NCBI GenBank assembly: GCA_018771605.1 | Contig: CP076324.1 | Coordinates: forward strand, 930,001 to 994,000 | Length of the DNA stretch: 64,000 nt | Source of the DNA: Aquificota bacterium | Lineage (GTDB): Bacteria; Aquificota; Aquificia; Aquificales; Aquificaceae | Reading direction: 5' to 3' | Shown: piece after piece, positions 37,154-44,950 of the stretch | How the letters are laid out: every line of letters begins with the position of its first letter | How positions within the stretch are numbered: position 1 is the stretch's first letter | The notes under the pieces: model-generated | Told to the model about the DNA's origin: nothing | What the model saw: only the letters and a program-made list of their open reading frames with translations | Databases searched by the model: none | Made by a program: the position numbers and the translations under genes

Positions 37154-38266
37154 ATGCTTAAGGTGGAAAAGATCGTAGAGAGAGTAAAAGATAGAAGTCT
37201 AAGAGAGATTGGAGAAAAGGTCCTTGAAGACAAGAGGATAAGCCCGCAGGAAGCCGTAAGGCTTTTTTATGAGGCAGACCTTGCCTACGTGGGCGCCTTA
37301 GCAGAGTACATAAACAGGAAAAAGAACGGTATGTTTGCCTACTTTATCGTAAACAGGCAGATAAACCCCACCAATATATGCATATATCAGTGCAACTTCT
37401 GCAGCTTTGGCGTGTTAAAGTCGGACCCAAGGGCTTATGAGATGAGCTTAGATGAGGTGCTTAAAAAGGTGGAAGAGACTTATAAGATGGGTGGTAGGGA
37501 GGTGCATATAGTGGGTGGTATACCACCCCATTGGAGGTATGAGGATTATATAAACCTGGTAAGGGAAATAAAGAGTGCCTTTCCAGACATGGTTGTAAAG
37601 GCCTGGACGGCCATAGAGATACATCATATGAGCAAGATATCCGGTAAAAGCTATGAGGAGGTATTGCTGGACCTTAAGGCCGTTGGGCTTGAAGCCATAC
37701 CTGGTGGTGGGGCGGAGATCTTCTCCGAAAGGGTAAGGAAGATAATTGCACCTTACAAGGCCAACGCAGAGGAATACCTTGAGGTGCATAGAAGGGCCCA
37801 CAGGCTTGGCATTCCTACCAATGCTACCATGCTTTATGGACATCTGGAGACCTATGAAGAAAGGGTAGAACACATGGAGAGGCTAAGGGATTTGCAGGAT
37901 GAGACGGGAGGCTTTCAGGTTTTTATACCTTTGGCCTACTGGCCAGAGGGTACAAGGATTGGTGGCAAGAGGACCTCTTCTGTGGATGACCTTAAAACCA
38001 TAGCCATCTCAAGGATATTCCTTGACAACTTTGAACACATAAAGGCCTATTGGGTCACCTTGGGCGAAAGGGTGGCGCAGGTGGCCTTAAACATGGGTGC
38101 GGACGACCTTGATGGGACCATCCAAGAGGAAAAGATAGTCCATTCTGCAGGCACAAAGTCCGCCTTGGGCCACACAAAGGACAGGCTCATAAAGCTTATA
38201 AGGGATGCGGGCAAGATACCGGTAGAAAGAGACACCTTTTATAGGCCAGTGGCTATTTATCCTTGA
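37154..38266 (+). CDS. mqnE: Aminofutalosine synthase
   Basis: A 370-residue radical SAM enzyme. Cys76, Cys80 and Cys83 in CIYQCNFC bind the 4Fe-4S cluster. The sequence AYFIVNRQINPTNICIYQC and the later GHLETYEERVEHMERLRDLQDETGG block (fragment GHLETYEERVEHMERL) match MqnE, which joins a chorismate-derived enolpyruvyl-benzoate to SAM in the futalosine route to menaquinone. The related MqnC or CofH are less likely because of the N-terminal length. Its end overlaps the HEPN-like gene by 10 bp. Confidence 0.93.
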   Translation: MLKVEKIVERVKDRSLREIGEKVLEDKRISPQEAVRLFYEADLAYVGALAEYINRKKNGMFAYFIVNRQINPTNICIYQCNFCSFGVLKSDPRAYEMSLDEVLKKVEETYKMGGREVHIVGGIPPHWRYEDYINLVREIKSAFPDMVVKAWTAIEIHHMSKISGKSYEEVLLDLKAVGLEAIPGGGAEIFSERVRKIIAPYKANAEEYLEVHRRAHRLGIPTNATMLYGHLETYEERVEHMERLRDLQDETGGFQVFIPLAYWPEGTRIGGKRTSSVDDLKTIAISRIFLDNFEHIKAYWVTLGERVAQVALNMGADDLDGTIQEEKIVHSAGTKSALGHTKDRLIKLIRDAGKIPVERDTFYRPVAIYP

Positions 38267-39135
38267 CCTGCCTTTTCCTTCAAAAGCCTTCTTAGGCTGT
38301 TAGCTATCTCCTTCATTACAGGCTCTATCTTATCCTTTAGCTCCAAAAGGCTTCTGTATAGCTCCCTTGGCTCCACTTCCCAAGTGCTTATAAGCTTGTT
38401 CTTCAAGTTGGTCATCTTAAAAACATCCATATAGTACTCTTGAGGTATAACACCCACCTCCACCATTTTTGAAAGACAATCATCACCAAACTTTTTTATG
38501 CCAAACTTGGGCGCCAGGTGCTTGCATATATCAAAAAGGCTATCATAGGCCACTTGATAAAAATACTTTACTCTGTCGTAATACATGGGGTTTTTGCTAA
38601 ACTCCTCCTCTCCCTGAGATAGCACAAAGTTTATCTTCTTTAGAGATTCCTTTATCCTTCCAGCCTTTTCGTTAAGAAGGTCAAAGTCTATAAGGAGTGG
38701 ATTGTTGGTTTCCCTCTTTACAAACTCTACCACAGCCTTGGCATACTCTTTGAAGAGGTATAGGTTTTTGCTCAAAAATTCATATAGCTCCTCCGCCGGA
38801 AGGCTTTCCCTTAGGTCCCTGTGCTTTATATAAAAGCTTGTAAACTCCACTAGGGCCTCTATCTCTTTTATACCCACAAGCTCACCAATCTTCTGAAGAC
38901 AGTCCTTTGAAGTGGTCTTCACATTGTATACTGCCGAAAGGTGCCTGCATACCCTCATACAACTTTCAAAGGCAAGGTTAAAGTCTACCCTTACCTTGTC
39001 TTGAATTAGCTTGTTGGATATAAACTTCTCCTTTCCAAGGCTTAAGTTTTTCTTTAGGTCCACATAAGCCTTTTCCAGCTGACTTAGGCTTTCTACTATA
39101 AGGCTTATCTTGGGGCTCTTTTTAACTTCCTGCAT
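38257..39135 (-). CDS. Tandem HEPN-like (HepT/DUF86-related) protein
   Basis: A 292-residue all-helical protein made of two similar halves. Half one has AFESCMRVCRHLSAVYNVK then DCLQKIGELVGI; half two (from about 165) has AYDSLFDICKHLAPKFGIK then DCLSKMVEVGVI. This spacing resembles HepT/DUF86 HEPN toxins, and LYEFLSKNLYLFKEYAKAV fits their last helix. The RNase motif RX4-6H is not seen where expected (SFYIKHRDL, MTNLKNKLI), and no MNT nucleotidyltransferase antitoxin gene is adjacent. It may be a non-catalytic binder. It follows ymdB by 9 bp. Confidence 0.65.
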   Translation of the reverse strand: MQEVKKSPKISLIVESLSQLEKAYVDLKKNLSLGKEKFISNKLIQDKVRVDFNLAFESCMRVCRHLSAVYNVKTTSKDCLQKIGELVGIKEIEALVEFTSFYIKHRDLRESLPAEELYEFLSKNLYLFKEYAKAVVEFVKRETNNPLLIDFDLLNEKAGRIKESLKKINFVLSQGEEEFSKNPMYYDRVKYFYQVAYDSLFDICKHLAPKFGIKKFGDDCLSKMVEVGVIPQEYYMDVFKMTNLKNKLISTWEVEPRELYRSLLELKDKIEPVMKEIANSLRRLLKEKAGQG

Positions 39136-39144
39136 ACTATAAAT

Positions 39145-39945
39145 CTATGCCTCTCTTAGCTCTTCTCTTGTTATATATTGCTGTAGCCTCTCTATACTTT
39201 TTGCCTTTCCGCTTGATTCGTCAATTTCCACAAGCACAGCGTTTACCACAAAGTCCTCCTTTTCTTCCACCTCATACTTTTGGGGTATGCCCTTTGTAAA
39301 CCTCTCTATGGCTTGCTGTGGCTTCATGCCTATGGCAGAATACCAACATCCCGTCATGCCCACATCGCTTACATAGGCTGTGCCTTTCTTAAGAATTATC
39401 TGGTCCGCTGTGGGCACATGGGTGTGGGTGCCATAGACCGCGCTTGCCCTTCCGTCCGCATATATGCCAAAGGCCCACTTTTCTGAGGTGGTCTCCGCAT
39501 GAAAGTCTACCAAGATTATGGAAGTTTCTTTGGTGAGCTCTTCATAAAGCCTGTCAAAGAGCAAAAAGGGGTTTTCAAGGTTTGAGTCAAGTAGGGCCCT
39601 TCCCATAAGGTTTATAACGGCAAACTTAATGCCCTTCTTTTCATATACGCCATAGCCCTTTCCGGGAACTCCCGGCGGGTAGTTGGCGGGCCTCAAAAGG
39701 TTTTCCCTTTGGTCTATAAACTCATAGACCTCTCTTTTGTCCCAGATGTGGTTTCCCGAAGTCATCACATCCACGCCCATATGAAGAAGCTCTTCATAGA
39801 CCTTTTTGGTTATACCAAAGCCACCTGCAGCGTTTTCCACGTTTACAAGCACCACATCCACAAGGTCCCTGTAGCCCGCAAGAAAATACCTTAGGGCTTT
39901 CCTGCCAGGTTTTCCTATGATATCTCCAAAGATTAGTATCTTCAT
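39145..39945 (-). CDS. ymdB: YmdB-family metallophosphoesterase
   Basis: A 266-residue calcineurin-fold phosphodiesterase of the TIGR00282/YmdB group, known to hydrolyse 2',3'-cyclic nucleotides and cAMP in Bacillus. MKILIFGDIIGKPGRKAL, VNVENAAGGFGI, TSGNHIWDKREV, VDFHAETTSEK and YGTHTHVPTAD carry the two-metal site. Its ATG is only 7 nt after the CCA of tRNA-Leu and has no ribosome binding site, so translation may start on the processed 5' end. HEPN-like gene follows. Confidence 0.93.
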   Translation of the reverse strand: MKILIFGDIIGKPGRKALRYFLAGYRDLVDVVLVNVENAAGGFGITKKVYEELLHMGVDVMTSGNHIWDKREVYEFIDQRENLLRPANYPPGVPGKGYGVYEKKGIKFAVINLMGRALLDSNLENPFLLFDRLYEELTKETSIILVDFHAETTSEKWAFGIYADGRASAVYGTHTHVPTADQIILKKGTAYVSDVGMTGCWYSAIGMKPQQAIERFTKGIPQKYEVEEKEDFVVNAVLVEIDESSGKAKSIERLQQYITREELREA

Positions 39946-39952
39946 GGCTCTA

Positions 39953-40039
39953 TGGTGCGGGTGGAGGGAGTTGAACCCTCACGGGCGTAAGCCCACTGGA
40001 TCCTGAGTCCAGCGCGTCTGCCAATTCCGCCACACCCGC
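39953..40039 (-). tRNA. tRNA-Leu (anticodon CAG)
   Basis: An 87-nt class II tRNA on the minus strand: acceptor GCGGGTG/CACCCGC, anticodon stem CTGGA/TCCAG with anticodon CAG in its loop, a long variable arm (TGGGCTTACGCCCG) and T arm GGGTTCAACTCCC. The discriminator A and CCA are encoded. ymdB begins 7 nt after the CCA. Confidence 0.96.
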
Positions 40040-40098
40040 TTAAGATTATAGTATAAGGCATAACTTCCATAAAAGTGGTTGATGAATTAGAGTAAAAC

Positions 40099-40124
40099 TA
40101 AAAAGGCGGGTTTAGAACCCGCCT
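40099..40124 (-). terminator. Intrinsic terminator after fccB
   Basis: On the minus strand the stem AGGCGGGTT/AACCCGCCT with loop CTA is followed by TTTTTAGTTTTA. It lies 30 bp past the fccB stop and ahead of tRNA-Leu. Confidence 0.8.
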
Positions 40125-40153
40125 GCCATCTTAAAAAATTTTACTTATTCTTT

Positions 40154-41455
40154 TTAAGAGAACATATCCCTATACAATCCCTTTGCCCATTCTATATAAG
40201 CTTTGTAGTTGGACTCCTTGGGTTCTTCATCCATTCTAACGTTGGCAAACTCAAACTTCCCACCGCCTAAGTATTTATAGGTTAGGTCTATCCATACTGC
40301 CTCATTCCGAGACACGGCAGAGTAGCAAAGGGTCCTTGGCGGTTCATAGGATACCTCCTTGCCGGCTATCTTTGCCAATATAAGCTTTGCTATGTAATGA
40401 GCTTCTGTGTTGGCCGTATTACCGCTTTTTGAAAAGGGTTGATTCCTTGCATCACCAGCCACATAAACCCTTTCGTCGCCTACGGCGTGGTATTTCAAGG
40501 GGTCTATATCGGGCCACCTTTCTCCTTTTCTGACAAGCCCAGCCTTAAAGACTATCTCCCCGGCTTTGCATATAGGATAGATGTTGGCATCGTCAAAGTT
40601 TATATCGCCATAGGACTCTGTAGACACCACACGTTTGTTAGGGTCCACAGACTTTATTCCTGCGTTGGGATAGTATTCCACATAGCCTTTTACAAGATTG
40701 TCCCAGGCATAGTGGAAGCCCTTTGCCTTAACCGGTGGGTCTGGATGGTTGTCCACTATTATAACCTTTCCTTTAACCCCGTTCTTTTTGAAGTACCATG
40801 CTATAAGGGTAGCCCTCTCATAAGGTCCCGGTAAGCATCTGTAATCAAGGCCCGGTGGTATGGTTATAAGGAAATCTCCCTTTTCAAAGCTTTGTATTTT
40901 TTCCTTTAACCTAAGATGTTCTGAACCAGGTATAAAGGCTGCAGGATAGAGCTTCATTAACAACTCCTCATCCTTAGGGTCCTTAAGCCAAGGCTCATAA
41001 TGGTAGTCTATACCGGGTGCAAGAACCAAATAGTCATAGCTTATAACACCCTTATCCGTATAAACCTTTCTTGATGACCTATCTACGTTTATCACCGAAA
41101 CACCGTTTAATATATGATATCCATACTTTGAAGCAGGCTTTAAAAGGTCATGCATAAGAAATTCAAGGGGGACAAGGTCTACAAGCCATAGGTTGCTTAC
41201 GGGACAGGAGAAGAACTCCTGCCTTTTGTCTATAAGCACCACATCCACCTTAGGATTTCCCATCTTTATATACTTTGCTATGGTAAGACCAGACCAACCA
41301 GCACCCACTATTACCACCCTCGGAGAACCGGGTGAAGGCTTGGGAAGGCTTATCTCTTCAGCCTTTTTTGCAAAGACAAAACTACCACTAAAGAAAGAAG
41401 CACCAACCAAGGCAACACCCGAATACTTAAAAAGGTCCCGCCTGTTTACCTCCAT
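40154..41455 (-). CDS. fccB: Sulfide dehydrogenase flavoprotein (flavocytochrome c type), Tat-exported
   Basis: A 433-residue FAD protein. NRRDLFKYSG (4-13) is a twin-arginine signal, so the folded protein is exported. VVIVGAGWSGLTIAKYI (47-63) binds FAD; Cys84 in FFSCPVSN and a second Cys in DYRCLPGPYERA match the redox-active cysteine pair of FCSD, and the C-terminal FCSD flavin-binding domain ends with PRTLCYSAVS and related blocks. It oxidises sulfide to polysulfide or sulfur in the periplasm. No fccA cytochrome gene is adjacent; the electron acceptor may be elsewhere. A sigma-54 promoter and AGGAGGTG precede it. Confidence 0.92.
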   Translation of the reverse strand: MEVNRRDLFKYSGVALVGASFFSGSFVFAKKAEEISLPKPSPGSPRVVIVGAGWSGLTIAKYIKMGNPKVDVVLIDKRQEFFSCPVSNLWLVDLVPLEFLMHDLLKPASKYGYHILNGVSVINVDRSSRKVYTDKGVISYDYLVLAPGIDYHYEPWLKDPKDEELLMKLYPAAFIPGSEHLRLKEKIQSFEKGDFLITIPPGLDYRCLPGPYERATLIAWYFKKNGVKGKVIIVDNHPDPPVKAKGFHYAWDNLVKGYVEYYPNAGIKSVDPNKRVVSTESYGDINFDDANIYPICKAGEIVFKAGLVRKGERWPDIDPLKYHAVGDERVYVAGDARNQPFSKSGNTANTEAHYIAKLILAKIAGKEVSYEPPRTLCYSAVSRNEAVWIDLTYKYLGGGKFEFANVRMDEEPKESNYKAYIEWAKGLYRDMFS

Positions 41456-41494
41456 ATCTGCACCTCCTAAGATTTTTTTTCAAACCTCTTTTCT

Positions 41495-41510
41495 TGCAAA
41501 AAAGATGCCA
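41495..41510 (-). promoter_or_regulatory. Sigma-54 promoter of fccB
   Basis: On the minus strand TGGCATCTTTTTTGCA has GG at -24 and GC at -12 with exactly 10 bp between, the sigma-54 spacing. The expected start lies near 41484, about 29 nt before the fccB ATG, with AGGAGGTG between. A sigma-54 activator gene is at 43616-44938. An inverted copy AAAGATGC/GCATCTTT (41501-41508 and 41561-41568) overlaps it. Confidence 0.8.
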
Positions 41511-41939
41511 CAAGGTAGGCTTATCAAAACCCTTCTAAAACATAATCTTTCAAAGAGTGCATCTTTACATGAGGGACATAAATGTCAAAGGGAGCGACAG
41601 ATTTGACACAGCATATATTTTTCAGTATGGAACACTTTTCCATTTTTGACGACTTTGAAGAAGAGGTAGTAGTTATAGACCAAAACTACAAAATAGTTTA
41701 CGCAAATAATAAATATCTTGAAGACCTGGGTTATACCTCCTTGGAAGAAGTTTTAGGAATGCCTTGCTACAAGGTATCCCATCAGAGGGAAGAGCCTTGC
41801 GATGGAGAGTGCCATCCCTGCCCTTTGAGGGAGATAGAAAAAACAGGCAGAGCTGTTAATGTTATACATACCCATTACACCCATACCGGTAGTGAATTTC
41901 CCGTTGAGATATGCGCCTTTCCATTGAAAAACGGAAGCA

Positions 41940-41960
41940 TATTACAGATTATAAAGAGTA
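41940..41960 (+). repeat. Target-site duplication, left copy (21 bp)
   Basis: Identical to 42929-42949 across 21 bp; the identity extends to 24 bp (41939-41962) if bases shared with the element ends are counted. It encodes LQIIKS of the kinase in both copies. Confidence 0.93.
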
Positions 41961-42017
41961 TACGCCGAGTGAGAAATTCCCTTTAAGCTAAACCTTCCAT
42001 ATCAATAAAAAGACAGC

Positions 42018-42060
42018 AGGGCTACTATAATAGTAGCCCTAAAAACCATCGGAGGTTTTT
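42018..42060 (+). promoter_or_regulatory. Two hairpins before the transposase start
   Basis: AGGGCTACTA (42018-42027) pairs with TAGTAGCCCT (42031-42040). Next, AAAAACC (42041-42047) pairs with GGTTTTT (42054-42060), which partly covers the GGAGG ribosome binding site at 42051-42055. Such folds often limit transposase made from outside transcripts. Confidence 0.55.
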
Positions 42061-42063
42061 ACC

Positions 42064-42912
42064 ATGGAAATTATACCACCTTACCTACGCATCTACCAAC
42101 AAATCCTAAAAGACCTTGAAAATGCCTTGCCATTCCTTAATGTGCCAAAAGCTAAAGCAGGCAGAAAGCCTAAACTCACAGACATCCATATAGCAGCCAT
42201 CTTTATACTCTCCTACATAACCAATACAAAAGTCCTCACCTTAGCTAAACTACTTATTGACCCATCCATACAATCATGGCATATCTTCAGAAGATACAGA
42301 CTCAAGAGAGTATACAGGATATTGAGAGAATACAAGCTTCACAAGCTGAGGCTTATGATTTTAGCAAGGCTTTTGTATGGTAAGAAGATAGAACTTGTAA
42401 TAGATGGAACCATAGTGGACATAGCCAATGTAAACAGGGCGAGGACACAGAAGATAAGGAGGGTAAGAGGGAAGGTATGGTGGGCAAAGAGGAGAAGGAA
42501 GATAGTTCGGAGAGACAATGGGAAGGTAGTGGAGTTTGAGGAGGTCAGGTATGGCATGTTGATGATGGTGTTATGTGATAGGTGGGGAAGAGTTTATGAT
42601 GTGTGGATAAGCTTTGGAAGTGTGCATGAGGTTAGGGCATTTAGGGAAAGGAAGAGAAGGAGTTTATGGTTTAGGAAGCTTGTGGAGAGTTGTGTGGTGT
42701 ATGGAGATAGGGGTTATAGGGGTTGTGAAGGTGTGATTGTGTGTGGTAGTAGGGAGATGAGGGCAAAAAGGCAGGTAGTGGAAGGTGTTATAAGTCAGAT
42801 AAAGCTTTTTAATGCTGGTAGTGGGTGGAGGACTTTAACTTGTGTGCTTGTGTATGTATATGCTTATGCTATTGGATATAGCTATTATAGGAGGGGTGAA
42901 CTTGAGGTCTAA
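42064..42912 (+). CDS. DDE transposase
   Basis: A 282-residue transposase. The likely acidic triad is Asp in LVIDGTIVDIANVNRART, Asp in VYGDRGYRG and Glu in VVEGVISQIKLF, an order and context nearest to IS982/IS5-like transposases, which also have the D-G-Y block and a late IE..SQ-K motif. The N-terminal part (1-110) is a basic, helical DNA-binding region. GGAGG lies 8 nt before the ATG. The coding strand changes from G-poor to C-poor near 42300. Confidence 0.9.
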   Translation: MEIIPPYLRIYQQILKDLENALPFLNVPKAKAGRKPKLTDIHIAAIFILSYITNTKVLTLAKLLIDPSIQSWHIFRRYRLKRVYRILREYKLHKLRLMILARLLYGKKIELVIDGTIVDIANVNRARTQKIRRVRGKVWWAKRRRKIVRRDNGKVVEFEEVRYGMLMMVLCDRWGRVYDVWISFGSVHEVRAFRERKRRSLWFRKLVESCVVYGDRGYRGCEGVIVCGSREMRAKRQVVEGVISQIKLFNAGSGWRTLTCVLVYVYAYAIGYSYYRRGELEV

Positions 42913-42928
42913 TTTCTCACCCGGCGTA

Positions 42929-42949
42929 TATTACAGATTATAAAGAGTA
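42929..42949 (+). repeat. Target-site duplication, right copy (21 bp)
   Basis: Right-hand copy of 41940-41960, directly after the right terminal repeat; the kinase frame resumes here. Confidence 0.93.
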
Positions 42950-43615
42950 TAAAAAGCGATAAGGAGAAGTATTACCTTTTTAGCATGTCCCAAAGGCTTA
43001 GCTCCATATCACACCTTGCCCTTGGAGTTGCCCACCAGATAAGTACTCCCTTGAACATCATATATACCTATGTGCAGATGCTGGAGAAAAAGTATGGGAC
43101 AAATGAGGATATAGAAAAGATAAAAGAAGCCATTTTGGTGTGTAAGGACTATGTAAGCAGGTTGCTTCTTATGGTTAGGAACTCAAAAGAGAGAAGCTTA
43201 ATAGATGTTAAAAAAGCAGTTCAAGATTCTGTAGAGTTAATAGAAGTTTATGCAAAAGAAAAAGGTGTAAGGATAGAAGGATATTTTGAAGATTGTGGCT
43301 TCTTGCTGGGTAGCGAGGCAGATATAAGGCATATTGTAACAAACCTTCTTATCAATGCAATTGATGTATCCGAAAAAGGTAAAAAGGTTGTTATAAAAAC
43401 CTATAAAGAGAAGAATTATGCGGTAATTTCCGTTGAAGATGAAGGACCGGGCATAGAGCATGAGGAAATACACAAGATCTTTTTGCCCTTTTATAAAGGT
43501 AAGAGGTCAAAAGAAAGGGAAGGGTGTGGGCTTGGCCTTTCCATAGTAAGCAGTATAGTAAAAGATCTGGAAGGAATTATTGAAGTGCAGACAGCCTTGG
43601 GAGAGGGGTCTAAAT

Positions 43616-44938
43616 TTATTGTAAAACTTCCTTTAAACGTTTGAGTTTCCTATACAGCGTCCTTTTACTGCATCCTAATATTTTGCTAACCTTATCAAGG
43701 TCTCCAAACCTTTCTATAAGCATGGCTATGTACTTTGCCTCAAGGGTGCGTAAATCGGGTAGCTCCTCAAAAAGCTCCTCACAGCTTTTCTTGCTTTCAG
43801 GGTTTATAAGCAGATAATTATCAATGTACTCTCCATCCGCCAAGATACATGCCCTTTCTATGGTATTCTTCAGCTCTCTTATATTACCCTTCCAATCGTA
43901 TTCCATAAGATGTTTTATTGCCTTCTCACCTATCTTTTTCCTCCATCTGCTACAGAAACAGTTTGCCAATATAGGTATATCTTCCTTTCTTTCCCTAAGC
44001 GGGGGCACTTCCACCACAAGGGTGCTAAGCCTGTAAAATAGGTCATCTCTAAACAGACCCTTATCTATAAGTTCCTTAAGGTCCTTATTTGTGGCGGATA
44101 TTATCCTAACATCTGTGGTGATCTCTCTAAGACCACCAACCCTCCTAAAGCTTTTGGTTTCTATAAACCTAAGTAGCTTGGATTGCAAATGATAAGGTAT
44201 GTCCCCTACTTCATCCAAAAATAATGTGCCTCCCCTTGCCATCTCCACAAGGCCTTCCTTTTTAGTAGTAGCTCCAGTAAAAGCTCCCTTTTCATGTCCA
44301 AACAATTCACTTTCAAAAATCTCCGACGGTATGGATGTACATTCAACGACTAAAAAGGGCTTATCCCTTCTATCGGATAGGCCATGTATGTACCTTGCTA
44401 TAACCTCCTTTCCAGTGCCAGTTTCACCCACTATAAGAATGTTGGCATCTGTTTTAGCGTACTTTTTACACAAAGAGAGGAGCTGTTTAAATTTTTCGTT
44501 CTTTGTATCAAAGGTATATGCCACATCCTTTTTTAGGATTCCCTTTAAAGCTAAGTTCTCTTCCTCAGTTATTTTTTCTTTTACAGCCCTCTTTATACTT
44601 ATCTCAAGTATGTCAAGGTTGAAGGGTTTTTGGATAAAGTCAGAGGCTCCCGACCTCATGGCTTCAACGGCCGTTTTTATATCTCCATAACCAGTTATAA
44701 CGATAACCTTTGCCTCTGTATTCTCCTTCACCATCTTTAAGGCATCCACACCAGACAGGTCTGGAAGCTTAAGGTCAAGGAGGATAATATCGTAAGCATG
44801 CTTATGTATCTTTTCCATGCATTCTCGTAATGTGCCTACAGAATCGCATGAGTAGCCGCTTTGAGATAGTGCTTTTACAAGGGCTTTTCTAAAATCCACA
44901 TCATCCTCAACCACCAGAAGCTTTATCCTTCCGTCCAT
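43616..44938 (-). CDS. NtrC-family sigma-54-dependent response regulator
   Basis: A 440-residue regulator: receiver domain with phosphoacceptor Asp55 (IILLDLKLPD), a sigma-54 AAA+ domain with Walker A GETGTGKE, and the GAFTGA loop in GHEKGAFTGATTKKEG, and a C-terminal Fis-type HTH ending VSKILGCSKRTLYRKLKRL. The GAFTGA loop shows it can activate sigma-54 RNA polymerase. It is convergent with the broken kinase, its natural partner, and is the last gene after the propeller-like and lipoprotein genes (12 bp gap). The sigma-54 promoter of fccB is the obvious target. Confidence 0.95.
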   Translation of the reverse strand: MDGRIKLLVVEDDVDFRKALVKALSQSGYSCDSVGTLRECMEKIHKHAYDIILLDLKLPDLSGVDALKMVKENTEAKVIVITGYGDIKTAVEAMRSGASDFIQKPFNLDILEISIKRAVKEKITEEENLALKGILKKDVAYTFDTKNEKFKQLLSLCKKYAKTDANILIVGETGTGKEVIARYIHGLSDRRDKPFLVVECTSIPSEIFESELFGHEKGAFTGATTKKEGLVEMARGGTLFLDEVGDIPYHLQSKLLRFIETKSFRRVGGLREITTDVRIISATNKDLKELIDKGLFRDDLFYRLSTLVVEVPPLRERKEDIPILANCFCSRWRKKIGEKAIKHLMEYDWKGNIRELKNTIERACILADGEYIDNYLLINPESKKSCEELFEELPDLRTLEAKYIAMLIERFGDLDKVSKILGCSKRTLYRKLKRLKEVLQ

Positions 44939-44950
44939 TTACTTAAAAAT

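Larger units (their letters stand above)
41961..42928 (+). mobile_element. Insertion sequence, 968 bp, in the kinase gene
   Basis: Ends TACGCCGAGTGAGAAATT and AATTTCTCACCCGGCGTA are inverted repeats matching at 17 of 18 positions. One transposase gene fills most of the element. The 21-bp flanking duplication is much longer than in IS5, IS982 or most small IS families (usually 2-10 bp). The intact ends and perfect duplication indicate a recent insertion. The family is uncertain. Confidence 0.93.
41582..43644 (+). pseudogene. PAS-domain histidine kinase split by an insertion sequence
   Basis: Two pieces of one gene. The first (41582-41960, then a stop at 41986 inside the element) holds a PAS domain with CYKVSHQREEPCDGECHPCPL, a Cys-rich stretch seen in redox- or metal-responsive PAS domains. 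The second (42950-43644) has the H box LGVAHQISTPLN and the ATPase boxes NLLINAIDVSEKG, VEDEGPGIEHEE and GCGLGLSIV. Removing the element and one 21-bp repeat joins the frames exactly, giving 357 residues with no membrane helix, like NtrB. The 3' piece could still be made from ATG 42985. It is convergent with, and overlaps, the NtrC-like regulator gene by 29 bp. Confidence 0.9.

Noticed and set aside
38257-39945. Toxin-antitoxin module from the HEPN-like gene and ymdB
   Set aside because: No nucleotidyltransferase antitoxin and no HEPN catalytic motif; YmdB is a widespread housekeeping phosphodiesterase.
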